Origin: Bacteroidales bacterium
GTDB lineage: Bacteria > Bacteroidota > Bacteroidia > Bacteroidales > UBA4181
Length of the DNA: 9,884 nucleotides
Assembly (NCBI GenBank): GCA_028700615.1
Contig: JAQVSH010000053.1
Span: forward strand, 1-9,884
Direction: 5' to 3'
Positions 1 through 6,778 of the stretch are shown here, piece by piece (the stretch's first letter is position 1; each line of letters starts with the position of its first letter). The notes beneath the pieces are model-generated. The model was not told the origin of the DNA, did not search any database, and worked only from the letters and a program-made list of their open reading frames with translations. The position numbers were made by a program, and so were the translations under genes.

Positions 1-1
1 G

Positions 2-457
2 GCTCTGAATGTTGTTAAGGAAACTCCTTACTCCAAAGGACTTCGCGCACAGGTAAAATGCTACGGCGCGGATGATGTACGCGAAGGCGTTGCCATCATG
101 AGATCGGAAGGCGTAGATGTTTCCATCACCGGAAACTCCACCAACCCCACCCGCTTCCAGCACCCTGTAGCCGGAACGTACAAGAAAGAATGCATGGAAC
201 AGGGTAAAAAGTACTTCTCTGTAGCCTCCGGCGGAGGAACAGGCCGTACCCTTCACCCCGACAATATGGCTGCCGGTCCCGCTTCTTACGGGATGACCGA
301 CACGATGGGCCGTATGCACGGAGATGCTCAATTTGCAGGATCTTCCTCAGTACCTGCTCACGTAGAAATGATGGGATTCCTCGGTATGGGCAACAACCCC
401 ATGGTTGGAGCCACCGTAGCGGTTGCCGTTGCAGTACAACAAGCCGGCAACAAATAA
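2..457 (+). CDS. GGGtGRT-family protein, C-terminal part (5' end outside window)
   Basis: The frame is open from base 2 to a TAA at 455-457, giving 151 residues; the start lies upstream of the window. The diagnostic string GGGTGRT is followed by a conserved-looking tail with LHPDNMAAGPASYG, several MG..MHGDAQFAG-type segments and an Ala/Val-rich end. This matches the family named after that string (GGGtGRT proteins, common in anaerobic Bacteroidota and Firmicutes). The family's biochemical role is not established as far as I know; I recall it being found next to NifU/IscU-like scaffold genes, but that neighbour would lie outside this window. The gene is much richer in G+C than the rest (about 60% in the line at 241-300, versus about 42% in a sampled feoB line) and prefers C-ending codons, which in this group usually marks strong expression. 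Family-level call is confident; function is unknown. Confidence 0.85.
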   Translation, partial: ALNVVKETPYSKGLRAQVKCYGADDVREGVAIMRSEGVDVSITGNSTNPTRFQHPVAGTYKKECMEQGKKYFSVASGGGTGRTLHPDNMAAGPASYGMTDTMGRMHGDAQFAGSSSVPAHVEMMGFLGMGNNPMVGATVAVAVAVQQAGNK

Positions 458-478
458 GCATTTGCCCGTAATTCATAT

Positions 479-514
479 AAATCCCCGCAATCGAAGAGGT
501 TGCGGGGATTTTTT
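479..514 (+). terminator. Rho-independent terminator after the GGGtGRT gene
   Basis: A perfect 12-bp stem pairs 479-490 (AAATCCCCGCAA) with 500-511 (TTGCGGGGATTT), with a 9-nt loop, and runs into a T tract at 509-514. It begins 22 bp after the stop codon and isolates this gene from the region downstream. Confidence 0.92.
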
Positions 515-543
515 ATTCAATCCCGACATCTCTGCATTGAGTA

Positions 544-776
544 TGCGCCAAAAACCGGGTGAGAGAGCGCAGGCAATCCGTCGGATCTAGTCTTCGGGGC
601 GGCTCAACTCGCTTCATTCACTAAAACGAGAAACTCCTCTTTATAGTCTGTGCTACGCACAGCCTAACATTCGTCGAACAGTTCTCGTTTTTACGTTCAG
701 AAGCTTCGTATCGCTTTTCGCCCCTCATCCAACAAATCCTCTCAGATTGCCTGCGCGCTCTCACTCGGTTATGCAC
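544..776. repeat. ~230-bp imperfect palindrome, MITE/REP-like, non-coding
   Basis: The outer arms 553-578 and 745-770 are inverted repeats matching at 24 of 26 positions (AACCGGGTGAGAG... against ...CTCTCACTCGGTT). Moving inward, GGGGCG at 596-601 pairs with CGCCCC near 719-724, AAAACGAGAA (623-632) pairs with TTCTCGTTTT (682-691), and the tip is a perfect CTGTGC-TAC-GCACAG hairpin at 648-662. The whole segment can therefore fold as one long, interrupted cruciform or hairpin. No reading frame of plausible length lies in it. It sits between a terminator and the leader of the next gene, a typical place for a miniature inverted-repeat element or a large REP-type repeat. I cannot see target-site duplications with confidence, and copy number cannot be judged from one window. 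Confidence 0.7.
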
Positions 777-832
777 AAAAAAACCCCTCAAAACAGTATT
801 AAATGATAAAAAACATTCTTTATCTAAAAGGG

Positions 833-864
833 TTGATTTCTTTATATTAAAATACTTATCTTTA
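833..864 (+). promoter_or_regulatory. Possible Bacteroidota-type promoter for the epimerase gene
   Basis: A TTG at 833-835 lies 21 nt before TATCTTTA (857-864), which fits the TAnnTTTG -7 consensus at all but the last base. The spacing is within the usual range for this phylum. If used, transcription would start near 871 and give a leader of about 125 nt containing the double stem at 914-977. The stretch is very AT-rich, so a chance match is possible. Confidence 0.35.
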
Positions 865-913
865 TAGAAAGGGTTCAGTGTAACTCAGGAACTCATTATT
901 TTTTAACAGTAAC

Positions 914-977
914 CTCAATGGATTATGGGCCGGACATGTTGCTTTCCAGCAACATGGGGTTTCATAATACCATTGAG
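914..977 (+). promoter_or_regulatory. Structured leader: nested double stem ahead of the epimerase gene
   Basis: The outer stem pairs CTCAATGG (914-921) with CCATTGAG (970-977) and continues with ATTATG (922-927) against CATAAT (963-968), with one bulged A at 969. Inside sits a perfect 9-bp hairpin CATGTTGCT (935-943) / AGCAACATG (948-956) with a TTCC loop. There is no T run after it, so it is not an ordinary terminator. It ends 17 nt before the start codon at 995, so it could affect ribosome access in the RNA, or act as a protein-binding palindrome in the DNA. I do not recognise it as a known riboswitch class. Confidence 0.6.
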
Positions 978-994
978 AAACAAATTATTAGAGT

Positions 995-2278
995 ATGAAA
1001 AATTTTATTGTGCTGATGAGTCTATTGCTAGGGGCAATAGTGGTGGGTTGTTCCGGAGAAAAGAAAATTCCGGATGCAGAAAAGAAAGCTTTGATTCAAC
1101 TCCGGGATGAAATAACACAGGATCTGAATGGAAATCTCCTTCCATTCTGGAAAAAATATTCGGTCGATCCCAATGATCCCAATGAAGGATTTTATGGAGC
1201 CATCGCCATGGACGGAACCGGGAAGGATTCCGCACAAAAACACAATGTGCTTTTTGCAAGGTATCTTTGGACCTATTCCTCTGCCTATCGCGTTTTCGGA
1301 GATCAGGAAGCCTTACAACTGGCTCATCGCGCCTATAAATATCTTTCCAATTATTTCTGGGATAAAGAAAACGGCGGGGTGTTCTGGGTTCTGAATTCCG
1401 ATGGAACGGTGGCTGATTCCAGCAAAATGTCCTATGGTCTTTCTTTTGCGATGTATGCTTTCTCAGAATATTACCGGATTACTCAAAACGAAGAGAGTCT
1501 TGAAAAAGCTAAACAGATCTTCAGATTACTGGAAGAGCATGCCTATGACAAAGAAAATGGAGGATACCTGGAGGCCTTTAGCGCTGATTGGCAATGGCGG
1601 GAAGGTAAAGGGATGGCAGCCCGGCAGGCAAAATCTATGAATACTCATCTTCATTTACTGGAAGCCTACACCAATCTGTACAGAGTATGGCCTGATCCGG
1701 AGGTTAAAAAACAAATGGAAGGAATGATTGATATGTTCTGGAAACATATTCTTAATACTCAGACCCATCATCAGGAACTTTATTTTGCCAAAGACTGGAC
1801 GGTTTCCGGAAGATATGATTCTTACGGCCATGATATTGAGTTTTCCTGGTTATTTGATGAAGCCGGCAAGGTGTTGGGAGACACAGCGATGATCCGGAAG
1901 ATTCAGGAAGAATCGGTAAAAATTGCAGCAGTTCAGCTGGCAGAAGGAATGAATGCCGAGGGAGGAATGATTTATGAGAAGGAAGGAGAAAACAATTACC
2001 GTAAGAATATTCAATGGTGGGTTGAGGCTGAGGCCGTGGTAGGATACCTGAATGCCTATGAAATCTCTAAGGATAAGAAGTTCCTGGATGCCGCGGTCGG
2101 CGTATGGAATTATATCAAAAAATATATCGTTGACAAACAATACGGCGGCTGGTATCCTAACCTTTTAGAAGACGGAACTCCCCGCCCCAACGACATCAAG
2201 GGAGACGGCTGGACATGTCCTTATCATAACGGACGGATGGGATTTGAAGTGTATGAAAGGTTACATACATTAGAATAG
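995..2278 (+). CDS. AGE-family lipoprotein, cellobiose 2-epimerase-like
   Basis: This 427-residue protein belongs to the N-acylglucosamine 2-epimerase / cellobiose 2-epimerase superfamily ((alpha/alpha)6 barrel). Family landmarks appear in order: HNVLFAR around 83-89 (substrate-binding Arg), NTHLHLLEAY at 216-225, GHDIEFSWL at 278-286 (His279 and Glu282), the WW pair 341-342 followed by EAEA, and PYHNGR at 409-414 (His411). The two histidines at 279 and 411 fit the general acid/base pair of cellobiose 2-epimerases, which turn beta-1,4-linked Glc-Glc or Man-Man disaccharides into the C2 epimer at the reducing end. Residues 1-19 form a lipoprotein signal with lipobox VVGC (Cys19), so the enzyme should be anchored in the envelope, whereas characterised family members are cytosolic. 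The start at 995 gives the complete signal peptide. A GH5 gene follows. Alternative: an aldose epimerase or isomerase of the same fold with another substrate. Confidence 0.85.
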   Translation: MKNFIVLMSLLLGAIVVGCSGEKKIPDAEKKALIQLRDEITQDLNGNLLPFWKKYSVDPNDPNEGFYGAIAMDGTGKDSAQKHNVLFARYLWTYSSAYRVFGDQEALQLAHRAYKYLSNYFWDKENGGVFWVLNSDGTVADSSKMSYGLSFAMYAFSEYYRITQNEESLEKAKQIFRLLEEHAYDKENGGYLEAFSADWQWREGKGMAARQAKSMNTHLHLLEAYTNLYRVWPDPEVKKQMEGMIDMFWKHILNTQTHHQELYFAKDWTVSGRYDSYGHDIEFSWLFDEAGKVLGDTAMIRKIQEESVKIAAVQLAEGMNAEGGMIYEKEGENNYRKNIQWWVEAEAVVGYLNAYEISKDKKFLDAAVGVWNYIKKYIVDKQYGGWYPNLLEDGTPRPNDIKGDGWTCPYHNGRMGFEVYERLHTLE

Positions 2279-2302
2279 CCTGGCCGGCCTTTGTGTATCC
2301 GT

Positions 2303-2336
2303 AAAGGATATCCGGAATTCCGGATATCCTTTTTTT
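2303..2336 (+). terminator. Terminator formed by a perfect palindrome
   Basis: AAAGGATATCCGG (2303-2315) pairs perfectly with CCGGATATCCTTT (2320-2332) around AATT, and the 3' arm runs into seven Ts (2330-2336). It lies 25 bp after the epimerase stop codon and should largely separate that transcript from the GH5 gene. Confidence 0.9.
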
Positions 2337-2339
2337 GTT

Positions 2340-2347
2340 TATATTTG
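2340..2347 (+). promoter_or_regulatory. Possible -7 box for the GH5 gene
   Basis: TATATTTG matches the Bacteroidota -7 consensus TAnnTTTG exactly and lies 63 bp before the GH5 start codon, just past the terminator. A -33 TTG at normal spacing would fall within the terminator stem, and I do not see a good one, so support is partial. Confidence 0.4.
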
Positions 2348-2410
2348 AATTACAAAGATTTTCATAACGACTTCCAAGCTACTTAATTCATTGATTTTTA
2401 AAATACGAGA

Positions 2411-3532
2411 ATGAAACGATTACTCTTTTTCTTGTCTTTGGGCATTTTCCTTGTCTCATGTCAATCTCAAAAAGGTTCCGGTATCGATGGTTTTAAGATC
2501 AAAAGAGGGACCAATATCAGTCACTGGCTTTCACAAAGTAAAGCAAGAGGTGCTGATAGAGTAGCCTTCTTTACCGAAGAAGATGTAAAAAGATTAGCCT
2601 CATATGGGTTTGATCATCTGCGCATTCCGGTGGACGAGGAACAACTCTGGAACGAAGCAGGAGAAAAAGAAGCAGAAGCTTTTCAACTATTGCATAATGG
2701 GATTCAATGGTGTATCAAGTACAATCTGAGGGTTATAGTTGATCTTCACATTATTCGTTCTCATCATTTTAACGCCGGCAATGATGGAGGTAAAAACACT
2801 TTGTTTGAAGATGAAAAAGAGCAGGATAAACTGATCGGGCTCTGGGATCAGCTTTCTGAAGAATTAAAACAATATTCTACCGATTTTGTAGCGTATGAAT
2901 TCATGAATGAACCGGTTGCTCCGGATCATGAACAATGGAATCAGTTGATCGTCAAAATGCATAAGGCTCTTCGGGCCAGAGAACCTAAAAGAGTGCTGGT
3001 CATTGGTTCCAATATGTGGCAGGGTGTAGGTACTTTTCAATATTTAAAAGTGCCGCAGGGCGACCGCAATATTATTCTCAGTTTTCATTTCTATGAGCCT
3101 TTTCTGTTGACTCACTACAAAACCAGCTGGACCAACTTAAAAGGATATCAGGGCTGGGTTCACTATCCGGGCCTGATGGTTACCCCGGAGGAGTTTGAAC
3201 AGTTGAGTCCTGAAGATAAAGAACTGGCTCAGTCCTGGAGGGTCGAATGGAACCGGGATAGTCTGATCTCATTGATGTCCGAAGCCATCCGTGTGGCTAA
3301 AGAAAATAATCTTCAGCTTTTTTGCGGAGAATGGGGCGTTACTCATGATGCTCCCCAACAGGATGCTTGGAATTGGTATAGAGACATGATTTCTATTTTT
3401 GACGAGTACAATATTGCCTGGACGACCTGGAGTTATAAAAGCAGCTTCGGTTTTAAGAATTATGACGGCACCCTCTATGACCAAACGCTTCTGGATATTC
3501 TGATGGCTGCAAAACCGGTGAATGCTGAGTAA
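2411..3532 (+). CDS. GH5-family glycoside hydrolase lipoprotein (endo-glucanase/mannanase-like)
   Basis: The 373-residue product has a lipoprotein signal (residues 1-17, LVSC, Cys17) and then a single GH5 TIM-barrel domain of normal length. Landmarks are RGTNISHWL (32-40), HLRIP (69-73, Arg71), VDLH (110-113), FMNEP (164-168) with Glu167 as likely acid/base, HFYEP (226-230), GEWG (306-309) with Glu307 as likely nucleophile, and a WTTWSYK strand (337-343). GH5 enzymes cut beta-1,4-linked glucans, mannans and related polymers with retention. The exact subfamily and substrate cannot be read from the sequence. The neighbouring epimerase, acting on beta-1,4 disaccharides, suggests a cello- or manno-oligosaccharide. 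No carbohydrate-binding module is present. Residues after Cys17 (QSQKG) lack the acidic run typical of surface-exported Bacteroidota lipoproteins, which leans toward a periplasmic location. Confidence 0.88.
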   Translation: MKRLLFFLSLGIFLVSCQSQKGSGIDGFKIKRGTNISHWLSQSKARGADRVAFFTEEDVKRLASYGFDHLRIPVDEEQLWNEAGEKEAEAFQLLHNGIQWCIKYNLRVIVDLHIIRSHHFNAGNDGGKNTLFEDEKEQDKLIGLWDQLSEELKQYSTDFVAYEFMNEPVAPDHEQWNQLIVKMHKALRAREPKRVLVIGSNMWQGVGTFQYLKVPQGDRNIILSFHFYEPFLLTHYKTSWTNLKGYQGWVHYPGLMVTPEEFEQLSPEDKELAQSWRVEWNRDSLISLMSEAIRVAKENNLQLFCGEWGVTHDAPQQDAWNWYRDMISIFDEYNIAWTTWSYKSSFGFKNYDGTLYDQTLLDILMAAKPVNAE

Positions 3533-3636
3533 ATTATATAATCCGTGAAGGATTTAAAAGAATCATTGAAATCAGAGATGAATTATCATTCGTTCAGGGA
3601 ACCCATTAATAAATGACCTCCTCCCGGTATCAGATC

Positions 3637-4809
3637 TTAATTCTTCGCTTCCTTTTTATGATTCATTAAACCAAACATCATCACAATAGCAGTCAGAAAG
3701 ATCACCTGAAGGATTAAGGATTCGTTGACGATATCTATTTTCAGATTTTCCGGAATACTTAGAAATAAAAGGATAGTAATTAATCCCCGGGGAGCAATAA
3801 ATAACAGCGGATTTACGGGTAATTTAACTATTTTGATAAAAACAACCCTTATCAGATAGATACATGCGGTAATGATAATTGCCCAGATGATTGTCCCGGG
3901 ATTAAACAGGTCTTTGTATTCTATCAAAAAGCCAAAAAGGAGAAAAAATAAAGATCTTACCAAAAAGGTCATCTCTATGGTGAGTTCTTTAAATTTCCGG
4001 ACTTCCTTGTCTAAAATATCTGGTTGCAGTTTGTCAATGAGTTTAAAACGTTTTAGCTCATCAAGATTTCCAATAAACAAACCAAAAAACAGAATAAATA
4101 GCAATGAAGGCAAATGATAAATTTTTGAAATAGAATATATTAATATGATTAGCAGGATAATAGGGGCAAATTTAACAGAGTGCTTAATTTTACTTAATAA
4201 AAGAGCCAGCGTTAAGGTGGAAATAAAGGACACAATTAAAATAACCAATAATTGAAGTAAAAAAACACTAAATGTTTGTGATCCGATATTGTCGTTAAGT
4301 GTTATAAAATTAAAAAATATCAACCCAAAAATATCGGATAAGCTACTTTCATATGTAATGAACTCTTTTTCATGGCTTCTTAAATTTTTGGCACTCGGAA
4401 TTGCTATTGCACTGCTAATAATAGCAAAGGGGATTGCATTGGCCAGGCTATTTTTAAATGCATTATCATCGAAGTAATAAAAAGCAAAAGCTAATCCAAT
4501 GCTCATCAAAAGCATAGGGAAAAAGGCTACTAAAGAAGATTTAATAACCACCGGAAACTTAGACCGCTTTATTTCCAACTCCAATGAGCCTTCCAAGACA
4601 ATTAATATGAGCCCGATTGTTCCTAAAACAGGGAGTACTATGTCTAAATTTGGAATTGAGATGCCCCAAAAAACCGCAAACTGTTTTACACCCCAGCCTA
4701 ATAGGATGAGTAATATAACCGAAGGTATCTTTGTTTTTGAAGAGCTAATGTCAAAAATATAAGCCAAAAGTAATAGTGTGCAAATGGTAACTATAATGAT
4801 TGTACTCAT
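3637..4809 (-). CDS. CPA1-type cation:proton antiporter (NhaP-like)
   Basis: The 390-residue protein is almost wholly hydrophobic, with about 11-13 membrane segments, matching the usual length of the Na+/H+ exchanger domain, and it has no cytosolic regulatory domain at either end. Markers are IPSVILLILLGWG early on (28-40), EGSLELE (73-79), the core IPSAKNLRSHEKEF...ESSLSD (137-159) and APRGLIT (339-345). Asp159 sits where CPA1 antiporters keep the ion-binding Asp of the ESxxND motif; the preceding Asn is Ser158 here. Arg341 in the APRG motif also fits the family. Likely role is Na+ or K+ export in exchange for protons across the inner membrane. The gene runs against both neighbours, is AT-rich (about 27-33% G+C in sampled lines), and starts with ATG next to a divergent intergenic region. 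The specific cation is uncertain. Confidence 0.85.
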   Translation of the reverse strand: MSTIIIVTICTLLLLAYIFDISSSKTKIPSVILLILLGWGVKQFAVFWGISIPNLDIVLPVLGTIGLILIVLEGSLELEIKRSKFPVVIKSSLVAFFPMLLMSIGLAFAFYYFDDNAFKNSLANAIPFAIISSAIAIPSAKNLRSHEKEFITYESSLSDIFGLIFFNFITLNDNIGSQTFSVFLLQLLVILIVSFISTLTLALLLSKIKHSVKFAPIILLIILIYSISKIYHLPSLLFILFFGLFIGNLDELKRFKLIDKLQPDILDKEVRKFKELTIEMTFLVRSLFFLLFGFLIEYKDLFNPGTIIWAIIITACIYLIRVVFIKIVKLPVNPLLFIAPRGLITILLFLSIPENLKIDIVNESLILQVIFLTAIVMMFGLMNHKKEAKN

Positions 4810-4942
4810 TTTTAGCCTATATATGAATAATTAAAATAAAATTCCGCCGATTTATGTGTTTAGAATCTGCACTTAAATTTAATCATTAACTCGTACCAAA
4901 ACCAATTTTTATTTTGAAACATGATAATTAAAAACCTCTTTT

Positions 4943-4950
4943 TAAATTTG
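4943..4950 (+). promoter_or_regulatory. Possible -7 box for the flavodoxin/ferredoxin pair
   Basis: TAAATTTG is an exact TAnnTTTG match, 57 bp before the start codon at 5008. A TTTG at 4913-4916 lies 26 nt upstream, longer than the usual -33/-7 spacing. The intergenic region 4810-5007 is very AT-rich, so chance is a real possibility. I found no clear minus-strand promoter for the antiporter. Confidence 0.38.
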
Positions 4951-5007
4951 ATTTAAGATCTTTCCAATACATTAATTATTGCAGAAGTTTAACATACTCA
5001 TAAATAC

Positions 5008-6048
5008 ATGGAAATATTTCAGAAACTTGTGGTCTATTATTTTTCAGGAACCGGCAATTCAAAAAATGTTGCCATCTGGTTATCCAGGGTTGCTGAAGAA
5101 AAAAATATTCCCTGTGAACTCATCAATATTGCCCTGATTGACCGACTATCTATTAACCCACCTGATCCTGAAGCTGTGATTGCTTTTGTTTCACCCATTC
5201 ATGGTTTCAATTATCCCCCTGTTATGGTGAACTTCCTGATGCGGTTTCCAAAGGGAAAGAACAAGATCCTGTTAATGAATACCAGGGCCGGGATGCTGAT
5301 CGGCAAATGGATTACCCCCGGGCTGTCAGGAATTGCATTCTATTTAGCAGCCCTTATACTCAGGCTGAAAGGATTTTCCATAAAAGCCATGTATCCTGTC
5401 GATCTGCCTTCAAACTGGATTTCTTTGCATCCAGGATTAAATGACAGAACCGTAAAATTTCTGCACGAAAGAAACAAAGAAAAGGTCACCGTATTTGCCC
5501 GACAGGTACTTTCAGGCAAAAGTAATTTCAGGGGATTGCATGATATTGTTCAGGATCTTATCGTATTGCCTATATCCTTGGGATATTATTTCATCGGACG
5601 ATTTTTCTTAGCCAAAACTTTCTATGCCTCATCAGATTGTAATCGTTGTGATCTTTGTATCAAAGGCTGTCCGGTAAAAGCCATTATTAAAGTGGATAAC
5701 CGGCCTTTCTGGACCTTTCATTGTGAAAGTTGTATGAAATGTATGGGTAATTGTCCGAAGAGGGCCATTGAAACGGGACATAGTGCAATCATTGGATTTA
5801 CATGGTTTTTCTATTCCATATTCAGCGTCTTTCTGTACAAATTTTTCAATTTATCGTTTATGTTCAGTGAAGAGCACCGGATATTGAATTATTTGATCGA
5901 AACCGCCCTTTTCTTTTTGTTTCTGGCTATCTGGTATTATCTTGTTCACTATCTCATCCGGTATAAATTTTTTGACAGATTGCTGGTGTATACATCTCTG
6001 ACAAAATATAAATTCTGGGGGAAAAGGTATAAAGCAATTTCTGATTAA
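5008..6048 (+). CDS. EFR1-type flavodoxin/ferredoxin fusion with C-terminal membrane segments
   Basis: Residues 6-170 resemble a flavodoxin domain: YYFSGTGNSKNVA (10-22) is the FMN phosphate-binding loop and FVSPIHGFNYPP (60-71) a second flavin loop. Residues 205-255 hold two 4Fe-4S ferredoxin motifs, CxxCxxCxxxCP at Cys211/214/217/221 and again at Cys239/242/245/249. This order is that of the EFR1 family of ferredoxin-like electron carriers. After it come two hydrophobic stretches (about 260-282 and 293-316) and a basic tail, so the redox domains should be tethered to the inner membrane on the cytosolic face. The likely job is electron transfer between FMN and low-potential clusters; partners are unknown. 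The next gene, 69 bp downstream on the same strand, is another flavodoxin-fold protein, which suggests a shared redox function. Confidence 0.88.
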   Translation: MEIFQKLVVYYFSGTGNSKNVAIWLSRVAEEKNIPCELINIALIDRLSINPPDPEAVIAFVSPIHGFNYPPVMVNFLMRFPKGKNKILLMNTRAGMLIGKWITPGLSGIAFYLAALILRLKGFSIKAMYPVDLPSNWISLHPGLNDRTVKFLHERNKEKVTVFARQVLSGKSNFRGLHDIVQDLIVLPISLGYYFIGRFFLAKTFYASSDCNRCDLCIKGCPVKAIIKVDNRPFWTFHCESCMKCMGNCPKRAIETGHSAIIGFTWFFYSIFSVFLYKFFNLSFMFSEEHRILNYLIETALFFLFLAIWYYLVHYLIRYKFFDRLLVYTSLTKYKFWGKRYKAISD

Positions 6049-6117
6049 TAATCATTCGTAATTTGTATTTTTACATACCAAAAAACAGATTAACTATAAA
6101 TATTAATAAAAGCAGAA

Positions 6118-6702
6118 ATGGACAAAAGACAGTTTTGTAAGATCAGCATGTTGAGTTTAGGTGCATTGGTTTTTCCCAAAAAGGGACTCGCATTGGAGTA
6201 TTACCCCACTACACCGGATAAAAAATGGGCTATTCTCTACGGAACATGGTGTGGCTCTGCCCGTGATGCAAGCCTCTGGATATCAGAAGGCATGGCCGGC
6301 GTAGCCAATGTGTTTGATGTACGGGAAAACCCGGATCTGTCCGGTTATGAAAATATTGTGATCGGCGGGGCTATCCGTATGGCTAAAGTATCGGGAGAGC
6401 TGGAAAAATACATTGCCGACCACAAAAACGATCTTAAAGGAAAAATCAGGGGCCTCTTTACGGTATCGGGCAACATGATGCAACCCGTCACTCCTGCTCA
6501 GAAAGCTCAGTTGATTGATAATTATCTGGCCAAACTGTGTGAAGTGTCCAATGTGCCTTCAGCTACTTTTCTGGGAAGAGTCACATTATCTCTGATGGAT
6601 AAAGAAGCCGCTCAGATGATGAGTTCCATGAAAGATTATGACAACCTCAAACGCCCTGAATGTATGGCTTTTGGCAAACAGGTTTTTGAGGCAGCAAAGT
6701 AA
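6118..6702 (+). CDS. Flavodoxin-domain protein with Tat-like N-terminal signal
   Basis: The 194-residue protein starts with MDKRQFCKISMLSLGALVFP, a KR-x-F variant of a twin-arginine signal followed by a short hydrophobic core. The rest fits the divergent flavodoxin family that includes HemG-like proteins: strand WAILYGTWCGSARD (37-50) in place of the usual phosphate loop, then YENIVIGGAIRMAKVSGEL (77-94), a RGLFTVSGNM strand (111-120) and FLGRVTLSLMD (151-161). Because the loop lacks the T/S-x-T-G pattern, FMN binding is likely but not shown. The signal lacks an RR pair and there is no lipobox, so export is an inference. It shares direction with the EFR1-type gene upstream and ends at a terminator. 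Alternatives: a cytosolic HemG-like oxidase with an uncleaved N-terminus. Confidence 0.75.
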   Translation: MDKRQFCKISMLSLGALVFPKKGLALEYYPTTPDKKWAILYGTWCGSARDASLWISEGMAGVANVFDVRENPDLSGYENIVIGGAIRMAKVSGELEKYIADHKNDLKGKIRGLFTVSGNMMQPVTPAQKAQLIDNYLAKLCEVSNVPSATFLGRVTLSLMDKEAAQMMSSMKDYDNLKRPECMAFGKQVFEAAK

Positions 6703-6703
6703 A

Positions 6704-6720
6704 AGACAGGCTACCTGTCT
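6704..6720 (+). other. Short perfect hairpin just after the flavodoxin gene
   Basis: AGACAGG (6704-6710) pairs with CCTGTCT (6714-6720) across a 3-nt loop, starting 2 bp after the stop codon. There is no T run of its own, but it stands directly upstream of the terminator at 6738-6778 and may protect the 3' end or slow the polymerase. Confidence 0.55.
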
Positions 6721-6737
6721 ATGACAAACCCGTAAAT

Positions 6738-6778
6738 ACCCTATGCGAAGAGAAACATCTGGACATAGGGTTTTTTTT
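6738..6778 (+). terminator. Rho-independent terminator after the flavodoxin pair
   Basis: ACCCTATG (6738-6745) pairs with CATAGGGT (6764-6771), followed by eight Ts (6771-6778). A short inner AGA/TCT pairing can extend the stem across the long loop. Confidence 0.85.

Noticed and set aside
126..476. 116-residue minus-strand reading frame over the GGGtGRT gene
   Set aside because: It lies opposite a conserved protein family, is Cys/Arg-rich without motifs, and is explained by the high G+C of the plus-strand gene.
544..776. Palindrome read as tRNA or small structured RNA gene
   Set aside because: No cloverleaf, T-loop GTTCRA pattern or CCA end is seen; the symmetry is of a long hairpin.
925..1110. 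61-residue plus-strand frame overlapping the leader and epimerase start
   Set aside because: It starts within the nested stem and overlaps the clear lipoprotein signal in another frame; the product has no recognisable features.
3540..3555. Possible terminator after the GH5 gene (AATCC/GGATT hairpin)
   Set aside because: The stem is only 5 bp and no T run follows, so it does not qualify; the convergent 104-bp gap shows no clear terminator for either gene.
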